Source: Streptomyces sp. NRRL F-4489
GTDB taxonomy: Bacteria; Actinomycetota; Actinomycetes; Streptomycetales; Streptomycetaceae
Length of the DNA stretch: 64,000 bases
NCBI RefSeq assembly: GCF_001509485.1
Contig: NZ_LLZI01000221.1
Location: forward strand, 1-64,000
Reading direction: 5' to 3'
The translations under genes were made by a program, and so were the position numbers. Of this stretch, positions 34,472 to 42,897 are shown piece after piece (the first letter of the stretch is position 1; each line of letters opens with the position of its first letter). Under the pieces are notes generated by a model. It worked only from the letters and a program-made list of their open reading frames with translations. It made no database searches and was not told the origin of the DNA.

Positions 34472-36016
34472 TCAGGGCTTCCGCGGGACCGATGCCGATG
34501 CCGATGCCGCCGGCAGGGTCACCGTGAAGCGCGCGCCGCCGCCGTCCGCGTCGCCGACCGCGATCCGGCCGCCGTGCCGGTGCACCACGTCCCGGACGAT
34601 GGCCAGCCCCAGCCCGGCCCCGCCCTCGTCACGGGTGCGCGCGTCGTCCAGGCGGATGAAGCGGGTGAAGATCCGCTCCCGGTCCGCCGGCGGCACCCCC
34701 GGGCCGTCGTCGGTGACGTCCAGCGCCACCGTGCCGCCGTCACCATGGCGTACCGCGACGCGGACCGCCGAACCGGCGTGCCGCTGCGCGTTGTCGAGGA
34801 GGTTGCCCAGCACGCGGGCGAGCTGGGTGCGGCTGGCGCTGACCGGCACCGGCGCGTCGGGCAGCGCGGCGGTGACCGGCAGGCGGTCGCCGGTCCGGTG
34901 GGCGAGTTCGTCGCGGACGAGTTCGGCCAGGTCCAGGCGTTCGGCGCGGGGCCGTTCGCCGGCGTCCAGGCGGGCCAGCAGCAGCAGGTCGGAGGCGACG
35001 CGCTCCAGCCGGACGGTGTCCTCGATCAGGCCGTCGAGTTCCAGCAGGTCCGGATGGGCCCGCGCGACCTCCAGCTGGGTGCGGAGACTGGCGATCGGAC
35101 TGCGCAGTTCGTGGGAGGCGTCGGCGACGAACTGCCGCTGCCGTTCCACGGACTTCTCCAGCGCGGCGAGCGTGGCGTTGGTGGTCCGGGCCAGCCGGGC
35201 CACCTCGTCGCGGGAGGCCGGCTGCGGCACCCGCCGGGACAGGTCGCCGCCCATGATCTCGGCGAGTTCGGCCCGGATGGCCTCCACCGGGCGCAGCGCA
35301 CGGCGCGTCACCAGCCAGGTCACACCGGCCACCACCAGCAGCAGCGGCGCCAGGCCGAGCAGCATCGCGTCGCGTACGCCGCCCACCGCCTGGCGTTCGG
35401 TGTCCAGCGAGGCGCCGGCGTAGACGGTGACGGTCCGGCCGGACGGGGCGGTGGCGAGCAGCGCGGCGACCCGGAACTCCTGGCCGGCGGCGTGGTGGTC
35501 GTCGTGCAGCGTCAGGGGGAGGGTGCGGAACGAGGCGTCGGCGGCCGCCGATCCGCGCGCCGGGGCGTGGTCGTCGTCATCGTCGTCGTCCCGGTCGTCG
35601 TCGGTGTCCTCGGGACGGTGCGGGGCGCGGGCGAAGCGGGCCATCGGCGGTGCGTGGCGGAGGTGGTCGCCGGCGGCCAGTACGGTGCCGTCGGCGGCGA
35701 CGACCTGCACCGGCCGGTCGTCCTCGTCGGGGAGTTCGAGGTGGTCGAAGGGGGTGCCGACGGCGACCTGGGTGGCGACCTCGCGGGCGGCCACCTCGGC
35801 CTGGAGGCCGGCGCTCTCGACGAGGTTCCGCTGGAGCACGGCGAGCACCGCGGCGCCCGCGGCGACCAGGGCCAGCGCCACCACCAGCGTGGACGCGAGG
35901 GTGGTCCGGGTCCGCACGGATCCCCGCCAGCGGGGCGGGCGTTCGCCGGTGCCGGTGCCGGTGCCGGTGCCGGTGGCCTCGGGGCCGGCCGCGGTCGGGG
36001 CCGCCGGATCAGCCAT
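34472..36016 (-). CDS. Membrane sensor histidine kinase with Asp-rich sensor loop
   Basis: This 514-residue kinase has TM1 about 40-62, an extracellular sensor of about 200 residues, TM2 about 270-290, HAMP, HisKA (DASHELRSPIASLRTQLEVA) and HATPase (LGNLLDNAQRH, DDGPGVP, GGAGLGLAIV). The sensor carries an Asp-rich run of about 12 residues (near 138-150), which could bind cations or cationic peptides. It overlaps its response regulator gene by 8 bp. A Thr-Gly repeat stands at about 15-24. Confidence 0.93.
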   Translation of the reverse strand: MADPAAPTAAGPEATGTGTGTGTGERPPRWRGSVRTRTTLASTLVVALALVAAGAAVLAVLQRNLVESAGLQAEVAAREVATQVAVGTPFDHLELPDEDDRPVQVVAADGTVLAAGDHLRHAPPMARFARAPHRPEDTDDDRDDDDDDDHAPARGSAAADASFRTLPLTLHDDHHAAGQEFRVAALLATAPSGRTVTVYAGASLDTERQAVGGVRDAMLLGLAPLLLVVAGVTWLVTRRALRPVEAIRAELAEIMGGDLSRRVPQPASRDEVARLARTTNATLAALEKSVERQRQFVADASHELRSPIASLRTQLEVARAHPDLLELDGLIEDTVRLERVASDLLLLARLDAGERPRAERLDLAELVRDELAHRTGDRLPVTAALPDAPVPVSASRTQLARVLGNLLDNAQRHAGSAVRVAVRHGDGGTVALDVTDDGPGVPPADRERIFTRFIRLDDARTRDEGGAGLGLAIVRDVVHRHGGRIAVGDADGGGARFTVTLPAASASASVPRKP

Positions 36017-36686
36017 GGTCGGCCGCCAGCCGGTAGCCGGCGCCGCGCACGGTGGTGATCGAGCGGCGGCCGAACGGCGCGTCGATCTTCCGCCGCAGGG
36101 CGCTGATGTAGACCTCGATGATGTTCGGGTCGCCGTCGTAGGCGAAGTCCCAGACGTGCTCCAGTATTTCCGCCTTGGAGACGACTTCGCCGGGCCGGGA
36201 CGCCAGGTACTCCAGGACCGCGAACTCCTTCGCGGTGAGCGCGATGTCCTCCTCGCCGCGCGCGCAGCGGTGGCCGTTCGGGTCCAGGGTGAGGTCGCCG
36301 AGCCGCACGACGGGGCTGCCGCCGCGGGTCCGGCGGCGCAGCAGCGCCCGGACGCGGGCCAGCAGCACCACGTACGAGAACGGCTTGGTCAGATAGTCGT
36401 CGGCGCCGGTGTCCAGGCCCTCGGCCTCGTCGTACTCGCCGTCCTTGGCGGTCAGCATCAGGATCGGGGTCTCGTCCCCGGCGGCGCGCAGGGTGGCGCA
36501 GAGGCGGTAGCCGTTCATCCCGGGCAGCATGATGTCCAGGATGAGCAGGTCGTAGCCCTGGGTGGTGGCCCGGTGCAGGCCCTCCCGGCCGTCGTGGGCC
36601 ACGTCCACGGCGAAGCCCTCGGCCGCCAGCCCCTTGGCCAGGGTGGTGGCGAGGCGTTTTTCGTCCTCCACGATCAACAAGCGCAT
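36009..36686 (-). CDS. OmpR family response regulator
   Basis: This 225-residue regulator has a receiver domain (EDE acidic cluster, Asp in LLILDIMLPG, Lys in YLTKPFSYVVL) and a C-terminal winged-helix (LTAKEFAVLEYLASRPGEVVSKAEILEHVW to SITTVRGAGYRL). It is the first gene of the operon with the sensor kinase. It is divergent from a PepSY-domain gene, which is a likely target. Confidence 0.95.
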   Translation of the reverse strand: MRLLIVEDEKRLATTLAKGLAAEGFAVDVAHDGREGLHRATTQGYDLLILDIMLPGMNGYRLCATLRAAGDETPILMLTAKDGEYDEAEGLDTGADDYLTKPFSYVVLLARVRALLRRRTRGGSPVVRLGDLTLDPNGHRCARGEEDIALTAKEFAVLEYLASRPGEVVSKAEILEHVWDFAYDGDPNIIEVYISALRRKIDAPFGRRSITTVRGAGYRLAADHG

Positions 36687-36833
36687 GGCGTCAGCCTGCC
36701 AGACCGTTCCTGAAGGGCTCTTCAGGGAGTTTCAGGTCCGCTTCAGCTTCGGGACGGCACGGTGGGGGACGTACCGCGCCGCACCACGTCCGCCGACCGG
36801 GCGGGGGCGGCCCACCGCGACCAGGAGGTTCCC

Positions 36834-37262
36834 ATGGCCACTTCCCGTATCCGCCGCGCGTTCACCGGCCGCCGGCGCTGGCTGGCGGCCGGCGCCGCCG
36901 CGGCCGTGCTCGCCGCGGGCGGCACCGCGACCGCCGTCGCCGTCACCGGCGCGACGGACGGCGGAACGGACGGCGGAACGGACGCCCGCGCCGGATCGTC
37001 CGCCGCCGGCCCGGCGGACATCGGCCGGCAGCGCGCCGTGGACGCCGCGCGCACGGTCGTATCCGGCGGCCGGGTCGTCTCCGTGGAGCAGGACCACGAC
37101 CACGGCACCCGGGTGTGGGAGGTGGAGATCCACACCGCCGGCGGCGTCGAGCACGAGGTGGACGTCAGCATGGCGGACGGAAAGGTGCTCAGCCACTCGG
37201 TCGACCACGACGACCGGGACGATCACGGTCACGAACACGATCACGGCCACGACGACGACTGA
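36834..37262 (+). CDS. Secreted PepSY domain protein with His/Asp-rich tail
   Basis: This 142-residue protein has a signal or anchor sequence (RRRWLAAGAAAAVLAAGG), then a PepSY domain (about 65-120; VVSVEQDHDHGTRVWEVEIHTAGGVEHEVDVSMADGKVL). It ends in a His/Asp-rich stretch (DHDDRDDHGHEHDHGHDDD) that could bind divalent metals. GGAGG precedes the ATG. PepSY proteins next to OmpR-type systems often serve as their effectors or modulators. It is probably under control of the divergent response regulator. Confidence 0.85.
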   Translation: MATSRIRRAFTGRRRWLAAGAAAAVLAAGGTATAVAVTGATDGGTDGGTDARAGSSAAGPADIGRQRAVDAARTVVSGGRVVSVEQDHDHGTRVWEVEIHTAGGVEHEVDVSMADGKVLSHSVDHDDRDDHGHEHDHGHDDD

Positions 37263-38484
37263 CACCGGGTGAACGGCCGGGCTCCGGGCGGCAGTTGCCC
37301 GCATCACCGCCCTCCGGATGACCGCCGCCCGCATCACCGCCCTCCGGCCCGCCGCCCATCATCCGCAGCATCTCCCGTCCGCCGGTGCGGAAGAACCGCA
37401 CCAGCAGGGCGGCGGCCAGGACGAGGAACGCGGCGTTCAGCCAGGTCGTGTAGTCGGCGTGCACGCCCTCCTCCGGTAGCCGCGCCCGGGCCTGGTCCGG
37501 TACGAGCCCCAGCGCGCCGAAGGCGAACTCGACCGCGTAACCGGCCGCGACGATCGCGGCGTAGAAGGCGCCGAGCAGCAGCAGCGCGGTCCGGGCGCCG
37601 TAGTACTTCCGGTAGATGTTGAGGATGGGCAGGATCAGCAGATCGGCGAAGATGAAGGCGACGACCCCGCCGAAGCTGATCCCGCCCTTCCACAGCACCA
37701 CCGCGAGCGGCACATTGCCGACCGAGCAGACGAACGACGCCATCGCCACCAGCGGTCCGACGACCGGCCCCCACAGCTTCGCGGCGAGCGGATGCCCCTC
37801 GAAGAAGAACGACCGCCAGAAGGCGTCCGGCACCCACGCCGCGATCGCCCCGGCGATCAGCAGCCCGGCCACCAGGTCCCGCAGGATCGCCGCCCACTCC
37901 ATGACGAAGACGTGCGCGGTGGCCGTCAGCCCCTCGCCGGAGAACAGCCGGCGGACGAACGGGCCCTGGCGCCGCACGGACATGTCCATCGCGGCATGCC
38001 CCTCCATCCCGCCGGCCAGCCCGCGTTCGGCCTGCGCCCGGGCCCGGCGCAGCAGCGCGTCGTTCAACAGCAGCCGCAGCAGCACCGCCAGCACCGCGAT
38101 CATCACCGGGCCGCCGGCGAACTCGGCGAGCGTGAACTGCCACCCCATCAACAGCGCCAGGATCACGCCAAGTTCGATCACCAGGTTGGTCGAGGCGATC
38201 TCGAACGCCATCGCCGCGGTGAAGTCCGCCCCCTTGCGGAACAGCGAACGGGCCAGCGCCACCGCGGCGTACGAGCAGGAGGACGAGGCCGCGCCCAGCC
38301 CGGCGGCGAGCGCGAGGGTGCGGGGCCGGTCGTCGCCGAGCAGCGCGACGACCGTGGATCTGCGGACCACCGCCTGGACGACCGCGGACAGCGCGAAGCC
38401 CAGGACCAGCGCCCAGGTGATCTCCCAGGCCATGGCGCCGGTGAGCGCCAGGGCGTGCAGAACGGCGTGCAGAACGGCGTGCAT
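37189..38484 (-). CDS. Permease (DUF318/YraQ-like) membrane protein
   Basis: This 431-residue integral membrane protein has about 8-9 transmembrane segments and the family features AASSSCSYAAVALARSLF, STNLVIELG and FVCSVGNVPLAVVLWKGG. Relatives are predicted transporters, some tied to metal or organoarsenical export; the substrate here is unknown. The C-terminal 60 residues are Gly/Arg-rich, hydrophilic and overlap the opposite-strand PepSY gene by 74 bp. The N-terminus MHAVLHAVLHAL is encoded by a 12-bp tandem repeat. Confidence 0.85.
   Translation of the reverse strand: MHAVLHAVLHALALTGAMAWEITWALVLGFALSAVVQAVVRRSTVVALLGDDRPRTLALAAGLGAASSSCSYAAVALARSLFRKGADFTAAMAFEIASTNLVIELGVILALLMGWQFTLAEFAGGPVMIAVLAVLLRLLLNDALLRRARAQAERGLAGGMEGHAAMDMSVRRQGPFVRRLFSGEGLTATAHVFVMEWAAILRDLVAGLLIAGAIAAWVPDAFWRSFFFEGHPLAAKLWGPVVGPLVAMASFVCSVGNVPLAVVLWKGGISFGGVVAFIFADLLILPILNIYRKYYGARTALLLLGAFYAAIVAAGYAVEFAFGALGLVPDQARARLPEEGVHADYTTWLNAAFLVLAAALLVRFFRTGGREMLRMMGGGPEGGDAGGGHPEGGDAGNCRPEPGRSPGVSRRRGRDRVRDRDRPGRRGRPSG
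37298..37347 (-). repeat. 30-bp-period repeat in the permease 3' end
   Basis: The 20-bp unit CCCGCATCACCGCCCTCCGG occurs at 37298-37317 and again at 37328-37347. It encodes repeated PEGGDAG in the permease C-terminal tail. Confidence 0.85.
38453..38483 (-). repeat. 12-bp tandem repeat encoding (LHAV)n
   Basis: Two copies of GCGTGCAGAACG plus a partial third lie at the very start of the permease gene. They encode the His/Ala/Val/Leu repeat after the initiating Met. Confidence 0.85.
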
Positions 38485-38632
38485 GCCCGCATCCTTCCCG
38501 GGTGAGCCCGGCCGCACGGGGACGGACACGCGCGGCCCGTGTGCCTGACCCGGGTGGAACCTCCGGAGCCGGAACCCCCTCTTCCCTCCCTGGACGACAC
38601 CCGCGCCGGCCGGCGCGGCGGAAGGAGCAGAC

Positions 38633-39457
38633 ATGGCCCGCCGGGCAGGGAACGGGACGCGCGCGGTGCTGGCACTGGCCCTGGCGGCAGCGGTGGCCGG
38701 CTGCTCGGGCGGCCAGGACCCGGCCGGACCGCCGGCCCCCTCCGGCAAGGGCGGCGGCACCGGCAAGCCCGGCGGCTTCACCGTCCAGTACCGCACCGGC
38801 GGCAACGCCGAACGGGCCACCGCGTACCTGCGCGCCCACCGCGTCCTGGAGACCGCGGCGGACCGGCTCAACGCCGCGGTGCGGGTGGAGCGCCGCGTCC
38901 CGTTCGTCGTCCGCGCCTGCGGTAGCGCCGAACCGGCCTACGACCCGGAGACCGGCGCCATCGACTTCTGCGCCGAGCACGTCGACGAGATACGCGACCG
39001 CGCCGCGCACACCGGCCGGGACGGCGACGCGCACACCGCCGCCGTCCTGGAGGAGACCGCCTACCACGAGAGCGCCCACGCCCTGATCGCCCGGCTCGGG
39101 CTGCCCTTCACCGGCCGCGAGGAGGACGTGGCGGACCAGTTCGCCGCGGTCATGCTGATCGGCCAGGGCCCGGCCGGTGAGACCAAGGCGCTGGCCGCCG
39201 CCTCGGACTACGCGCTGGCCGCCGAGGAGACCCCGTTCGACCCGGACGATCTCCTCGACGAGCACAGCCTCGACGGACAGCGCGCCGCGAACTACGCCTG
39301 TTATGTCTACGGCGCGCACCCCGACCGGCACCAGGACCTCGCCGGCGACGGCCGGCGGCTCACCGAGGACCGCGCCGAGGGCTGCCGGGACGAGTGGGAC
39401 CAGGCCCGCAAGGGCTGGCAGCACCTCCTGGAGCCCCACCTGAAGCACGCCCTGTGA
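38633..39457 (+). CDS. DUF4344-type metallopeptidase lipoprotein
   Basis: This 274-residue protein has a lipoprotein signal (LALALAAAVAGCSGG; lipobox VAGC). The mature protein carries an HExxH zinc motif in TAYHESAHALIARL, followed by EEDVADQFAAVML with the likely third ligand. Cys pairs (RACGSAE/DFCAEH and YACYVYG/AEGCRDE) may form disulfides. This matches the DUF4344 family of putative metallopeptidases. It would act outside the membrane; the substrate is unknown. GGAAGGAG precedes the ATG. Confidence 0.85.
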   Translation: MARRAGNGTRAVLALALAAAVAGCSGGQDPAGPPAPSGKGGGTGKPGGFTVQYRTGGNAERATAYLRAHRVLETAADRLNAAVRVERRVPFVVRACGSAEPAYDPETGAIDFCAEHVDEIRDRAAHTGRDGDAHTAAVLEETAYHESAHALIARLGLPFTGREEDVADQFAAVMLIGQGPAGETKALAAASDYALAAEETPFDPDDLLDEHSLDGQRAANYACYVYGAHPDRHQDLAGDGRRLTEDRAEGCRDEWDQARKGWQHLLEPHLKHAL

Positions 39458-39514
39458 GCGGCGCGCCCTGTGAGCGGCGCGCTGTGTGAGCGGCACGTCC
39501 TCTGAGCCGCGCCC
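39451..39514. repeat. Four decaying 16-bp tandem copies over a stop codon
   Basis: The unit CCTGTGAGCGGCGCGC repeats with increasing divergence at 39451, 39467, 39483 and 39499. The first copy contains the stop codon of the metallopeptidase gene. No clear function. Confidence 0.8.
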
Positions 39515-39635
39515 CGCGAGCCCGAAGCGGAGGCCGCTTCCCGTTCCCGCCGCCCGCCGCTTCCTCCGTTCGAGACCCGCCGCAAACCGCCCTAAACTGA
39601 AACCCCGGGGATGCACTGCAAGGAGAGATCGACTC

Positions 39636-40193
39636 ATGTCGACAGGGATCCTTCTGGCGATCATCATCCCCGCCGTGGTGGTGATCGCTCTGATCGCAAC
39701 GGCAGTCTCGTTCGTCGCACGGCGCCGCCGCCTCCAGAAGCGCTTCGGGCCGGAGTACGACCGCACCGTCGCCTCCTCCGACAGCCGCCTGGCCGGCGAG
39801 CGAGAACTGAGAGCGCGCGAAAAGCGCCATGACGACCTGGAGATCAAACCCCTGCCGAGCAGCAGTCGCGAGCGTTACACCCGGGACTGGGCAGGGGTGC
39901 AGCAGGAATTCGTCGACCGGCCCGAAGAGGCGGTGCACGACGCCGACAAGCTCGTCACCTCGCTGATGCACGAACGCGGCTATCCGACGGAGAACTACGA
40001 GCAGCGGATGAAGGACCTCTCGGTCGAGCACGGCCGCACCCTCGAACACTACCGGGCGGCCCACGAGATCGACGGCCTCAGCACCCAGCACCGGGCCACC
40101 ACCGAGCAGTTGCGCGGCGCGATGGTGCACTACCGCGCGCTCTTCGAGGAGCTGCTCTCCAACGGCGGCCAGTCCCGCCGCGCCCACGCCTGA
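39636..40193 (+). CDS. Single-TM membrane protein, paralogue of the next gene
   Basis: This 185-residue protein has an N-terminal transmembrane helix (GILLAIIIPAVVVIALIATAVSFVARRRR), then a hydrophilic helical domain (about 85-180). The motif VQQEFVDRPEEAVHDADKLVTSLM and the C-terminal HYRALFEELLS recur in the gene that follows. AAGGAGAG lies before the ATG. The cytoplasmic domain is charged and probably coiled; the function is unknown. Confidence 0.8.
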   Translation: MSTGILLAIIIPAVVVIALIATAVSFVARRRRLQKRFGPEYDRTVASSDSRLAGERELRAREKRHDDLEIKPLPSSSRERYTRDWAGVQQEFVDRPEEAVHDADKLVTSLMHERGYPTENYEQRMKDLSVEHGRTLEHYRAAHEIDGLSTQHRATTEQLRGAMVHYRALFEELLSNGGQSRRAHA

Positions 40194-40289
40194 CGGCGGC
40201 CGGGCGCGTCCCGCCGCCCAGCCGCCTCACACCCAACCCCGCACGTCCGGACGCCCGCCCGGCGCGCACCCCCCGCGGTTGGAGGAACC

Positions 40290-40784
40290 ATGCAACACGA
40301 CCCGGCACTGGACCCGCCCCCCGAGACGGCCGGCCTGCCCACCTCGGACGTGAGCCCCCCGGGAGCCGGCCCGGACGCGGACGCCCCCACCCTCCCCGGA
40401 GAGAGCACCCCCACCGAAAGCCCCGTCCAGCCCGACTCCCCGGAAGACACCCAGGGCGACCAGGGTGACCAGGGAGACCAGGGCGGCAAGGGCGAGGGCA
40501 ACGGCGAGGAGGCGATGCCGGCCCTGCTCTCCAGCGAGGACCAGGCGTCGTTCCGCGACCGCTGGCACGCCATCCAGGGCAGATTCGTCGATGAGCCGAG
40601 GGACGCCGTCCGGGCCGCCGACGAGCTGGTCTCGGATCTGATGCAAGCCCTCTCCGGCACCTTCACCCAGCACAAGCAGAGCCTGGAAGAGCAGTGGAAG
40701 CAGGGCGAGGACGCGGACACCGAACGCCTGCGCGTCGCCCTCCGGCACTACCGCGCCTTCTTCAACCGCCTGCTCTCCGGCTGA
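40290..40784 (+). CDS. Soluble paralogue of the preceding membrane protein
   Basis: This 164-residue acidic protein has a Pro/Gly/Asp/Gln low-complexity N-terminus (about 1-75, including QGDQGDQGDQG). It ends in the same domain as the preceding gene: RWHAIQGRFVDEPRDAVRAADELV and HYRAFFNRLLSG. It lacks the transmembrane helix. The pair is cotranscribed-like (96-bp gap with ribosome-binding site GGTTGGAGG). Function unknown. Confidence 0.78.
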   Translation: MQHDPALDPPPETAGLPTSDVSPPGAGPDADAPTLPGESTPTESPVQPDSPEDTQGDQGDQGDQGGKGEGNGEEAMPALLSSEDQASFRDRWHAIQGRFVDEPRDAVRAADELVSDLMQALSGTFTQHKQSLEEQWKQGEDADTERLRVALRHYRAFFNRLLSG

Positions 40785-40801
40785 CCCCCGTACCGCACCC
40801 C

Positions 40802-40833
40802 AGCGGGAGCCCGGCACCGGCCGGACTCCCGCT
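40802..40833. terminator. Hairpin AGCGGGAG...CTCCCGCT
   Basis: The 8-bp outer stem is continued by an inner CCGG/CCGG pair, with one-base bulges, between the convergent small gene and lysozyme gene. Confidence 0.7.
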
Positions 40834-40851
40834 CTCCGGTGCCTACGGCCG

Positions 40852-41640
40852 TCAGCGGCGGTGCGCCAGCGCCCGGAGCTGGGCCAGGGTGCCGCGGAAG
40901 ACGTCGCGGTCGACCGTGCCGGGGACCCCGGGGGTGCGGCCGGCCCGGGTGTACTGCCAGAAGGTCCACCGGCCCGCCCCGGGCACCGGCGCCGGCTCCT
41001 TCGTCCCGCTGCCGTAACGGGCCAGCCACAGCCGGCTGCCGGCGAACACCCCGCCCTTGCCGCCCATGCACTCCCGGACGAACGGCGCGTTGGTGTAGAC
41101 GATCGGCGCGGTACGGAACGCCGTCCGGACGGTCCGCAGGAAGATCCGCAACTGCTCGGTCCGCAGCAGTTGCGGGCACACCTCCCGGCCGTTCCGCCGC
41201 ACCTTCTCGACGTCCAGGACGGCCGGCAGCTCGCCGGGACGGTCGCCGCGGTACCCGGCCGCGCGGGCGGCGGCGATGAAGTGCCGGGCCTGCGCGGCGC
41301 CGTCGCCGGTGCTCCGCGGGTCGAAGAAGTGGTACGGGGCCCGCACCAGCGAGGTCCGGGCGGCGGCCGCGTAATCCCGCCGGAACCACGGGTCGGTGAA
41401 GCGGGTCCCCTGCGTGGCCTTGAGGAAGGCGAAGCTGTGGGACCGCGCGACCCGCGCCCAGTCGATCGCCTGTGCCTCGCGCCGGCCGTGGTTGTGGTGG
41501 CTGGTGTCCACGCCGGTCACCCGGTACGCGGACGGCGGCGCCGCCTGCGCGGCGGGCGCGACCCCGCCCAGGGAGCCGAGCACGGCCGACAGGACCGCGG
41601 TGGCAACGGCCAGCCGCACTCGAAAGGGTGATGTTGACAT
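40852..41640 (-). CDS. Secreted GH25 lysozyme
   Basis: This 262-residue enzyme cleaves peptidoglycan glycan strands. It has a signal peptide (VRLAVATAVLSAVLGSLGG, cleavage after AQA, about residue 33), then a GH25 barrel with VTGVDTSHHN (catalytic Asp), FAFLKATQG and LPAVLDVEK (catalytic Asp/Glu region). WTFWQYT near the end is a family mark. The start ATG at 41640 is preceded by GAAGGGACG, slightly far. It is divergent from the HTH/peptidoglycan-binding protein across a 253-bp gap. Confidence 0.93.
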   Translation of the reverse strand: MSTSPFRVRLAVATAVLSAVLGSLGGVAPAAQAAPPSAYRVTGVDTSHHNHGRREAQAIDWARVARSHSFAFLKATQGTRFTDPWFRRDYAAAARTSLVRAPYHFFDPRSTGDGAAQARHFIAAARAAGYRGDRPGELPAVLDVEKVRRNGREVCPQLLRTEQLRIFLRTVRTAFRTAPIVYTNAPFVRECMGGKGGVFAGSRLWLARYGSGTKEPAPVPGAGRWTFWQYTRAGRTPGVPGTVDRDVFRGTLAQLRALAHRR

Positions 41641-41829
41641 GGTGGATGACGTCCCTTCATGTGAGTGACGCACCCCCTCCCGGACCCGGTCCGGGCGCGT
41701 TCGCGCACGCCGGAGCGGCCCGGCGCCGGGGGAGGGGGGGAATCGGAGGTCGCGGGGCGCTCGCGCCGCCGCCCTGTCACCCTGCCGCACCCCCGCCGGC
41801 GCTCACTACTATCTGCCGCACACGGGCCG

Positions 41830-41857
41830 ATGCACTTCATGCACCACGCATATGCAC
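41830..41857. repeat. Three ATGCAC direct repeats in a divergent promoter
   Basis: ATGCAC occurs at 41830, 41839 and 41852, in the gap between the lysozyme gene and the divergent HTH-peptidoglycan-binding gene. It could be a binding site for the HTH protein. Confidence 0.35.
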
Positions 41858-41893
41858 GGCTGTGACCTGCGGTGATGCGGAAGGGCGAGCCAA

Positions 41894-42877
41894 GTGGGGA
41901 TGGCGGCGGCGACAGGTGCGGACAGCGGCGGGCAGCCGCCGGCAGCGGCGCTCGCGGAACTGCTCAGAAGCTGGTGGGAGAACTCCGCGCGCGACGGGCG
42001 CGCCAAGCCCACCCAGCAGGCCCTGGCCGGCCAGCTCGGCGTCGACCAGGCCACGTTGTCGCGCTACCTCAACCCGCGGCACCCGTCCACCGCCCCCTGG
42101 CCGGTGATCGAGCGCCTGCACACCCGGCTACGGGCCCCCGCCGGCGAACTGGCCCGGGCCCGCGCCCTGTACGAAGCGGCGCGCGGCGAGGCGGCGCGCG
42201 CCGGGTCGGGGCCTGGGCCGGGGCTCAGGGAGCGGGCCGCGTCAGGACGCGCGCCGACAGAGGTACGAGCGGCCGCCGCTACACCCCCGACTACCCGGCG
42301 GCGCCGACCCGTTGCCGCCCTGCTGCTGTCCTCCGCGGCCTGTCTGGTGGCCGGCATGGTGGTGTGGTGGGCGCTCTCCCCGTCCGCCGACCGCATCGGC
42401 CCGGACACCCCGGCCGCCGCGGCCGCGGAACCGCGCTGGAAGCTCGTCCAGGAAGGCGACCGCTACTGGCGGGCCTGGACCGTGCAGTACCTCCTCGCCG
42501 CGCACGGCTACGACGTCGAGCCGGACGGGATCTACGGCCGCGAGACGGTCGCCGCCGTCAAGGCGTTCCAGACCTCCCGGGGCCTGCTCGCGGACGGCAA
42601 GGTCGGGCCGCTCACCTGGCCGCTGCTGGTCACCCGGGTCGACGCGACCGCGTACGGGCCGGCGGTGCGCGCCGTGCAGAATCTGCTCACCAACGCCGGC
42701 CACCCCACCGACATCACCGGGCGGTTCACCGCGGCGACCGGCCACGCGCTGCGCACCTTCCAGCGGGACCACCGCCTGCCGGCCACCGGCGAGGCCGACG
42801 AGCTGACCTGGCGCACGCTGATGGCGGCCCAGCCCCCGCCCGTACGCTCCGAGCGCGCCACAGGACAGGAGGGCTGA
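41894..42877 (+). CDS. HTH-transmembrane-peptidoglycan-binding protein
   Basis: This is a 327-residue fusion. An N-terminal cytoplasmic HTH (TQQALAGQLGVDQATLSRYL, about 40-59) is followed by a linker, a transmembrane helix (VAALLLSSAACLVAGMVVWWAL, about 139-160), and two PG_binding_1-like repeats outside (YDVEPDGIYGRETVAAVKAFQ and HPTDITGRFTAATGHALRTFQ). This architecture could link peptidoglycan state to transcription. It starts at GTG with GGGCGAG upstream; ATG 41900 is an alternative. It is divergent from the lysozyme gene. Confidence 0.85.
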   Translation: MGMAAATGADSGGQPPAAALAELLRSWWENSARDGRAKPTQQALAGQLGVDQATLSRYLNPRHPSTAPWPVIERLHTRLRAPAGELARARALYEAARGEAARAGSGPGPGLRERAASGRAPTEVRAAAATPPTTRRRRPVAALLLSSAACLVAGMVVWWALSPSADRIGPDTPAAAAAEPRWKLVQEGDRYWRAWTVQYLLAAHGYDVEPDGIYGRETVAAVKAFQTSRGLLADGKVGPLTWPLLVTRVDATAYGPAVRAVQNLLTNAGHPTDITGRFTAATGHALRTFQRDHRLPATGEADELTWRTLMAAQPPPVRSERATGQEG

Positions 42878-42897
42878 GCCGCCGGACGGCCGGAGCC

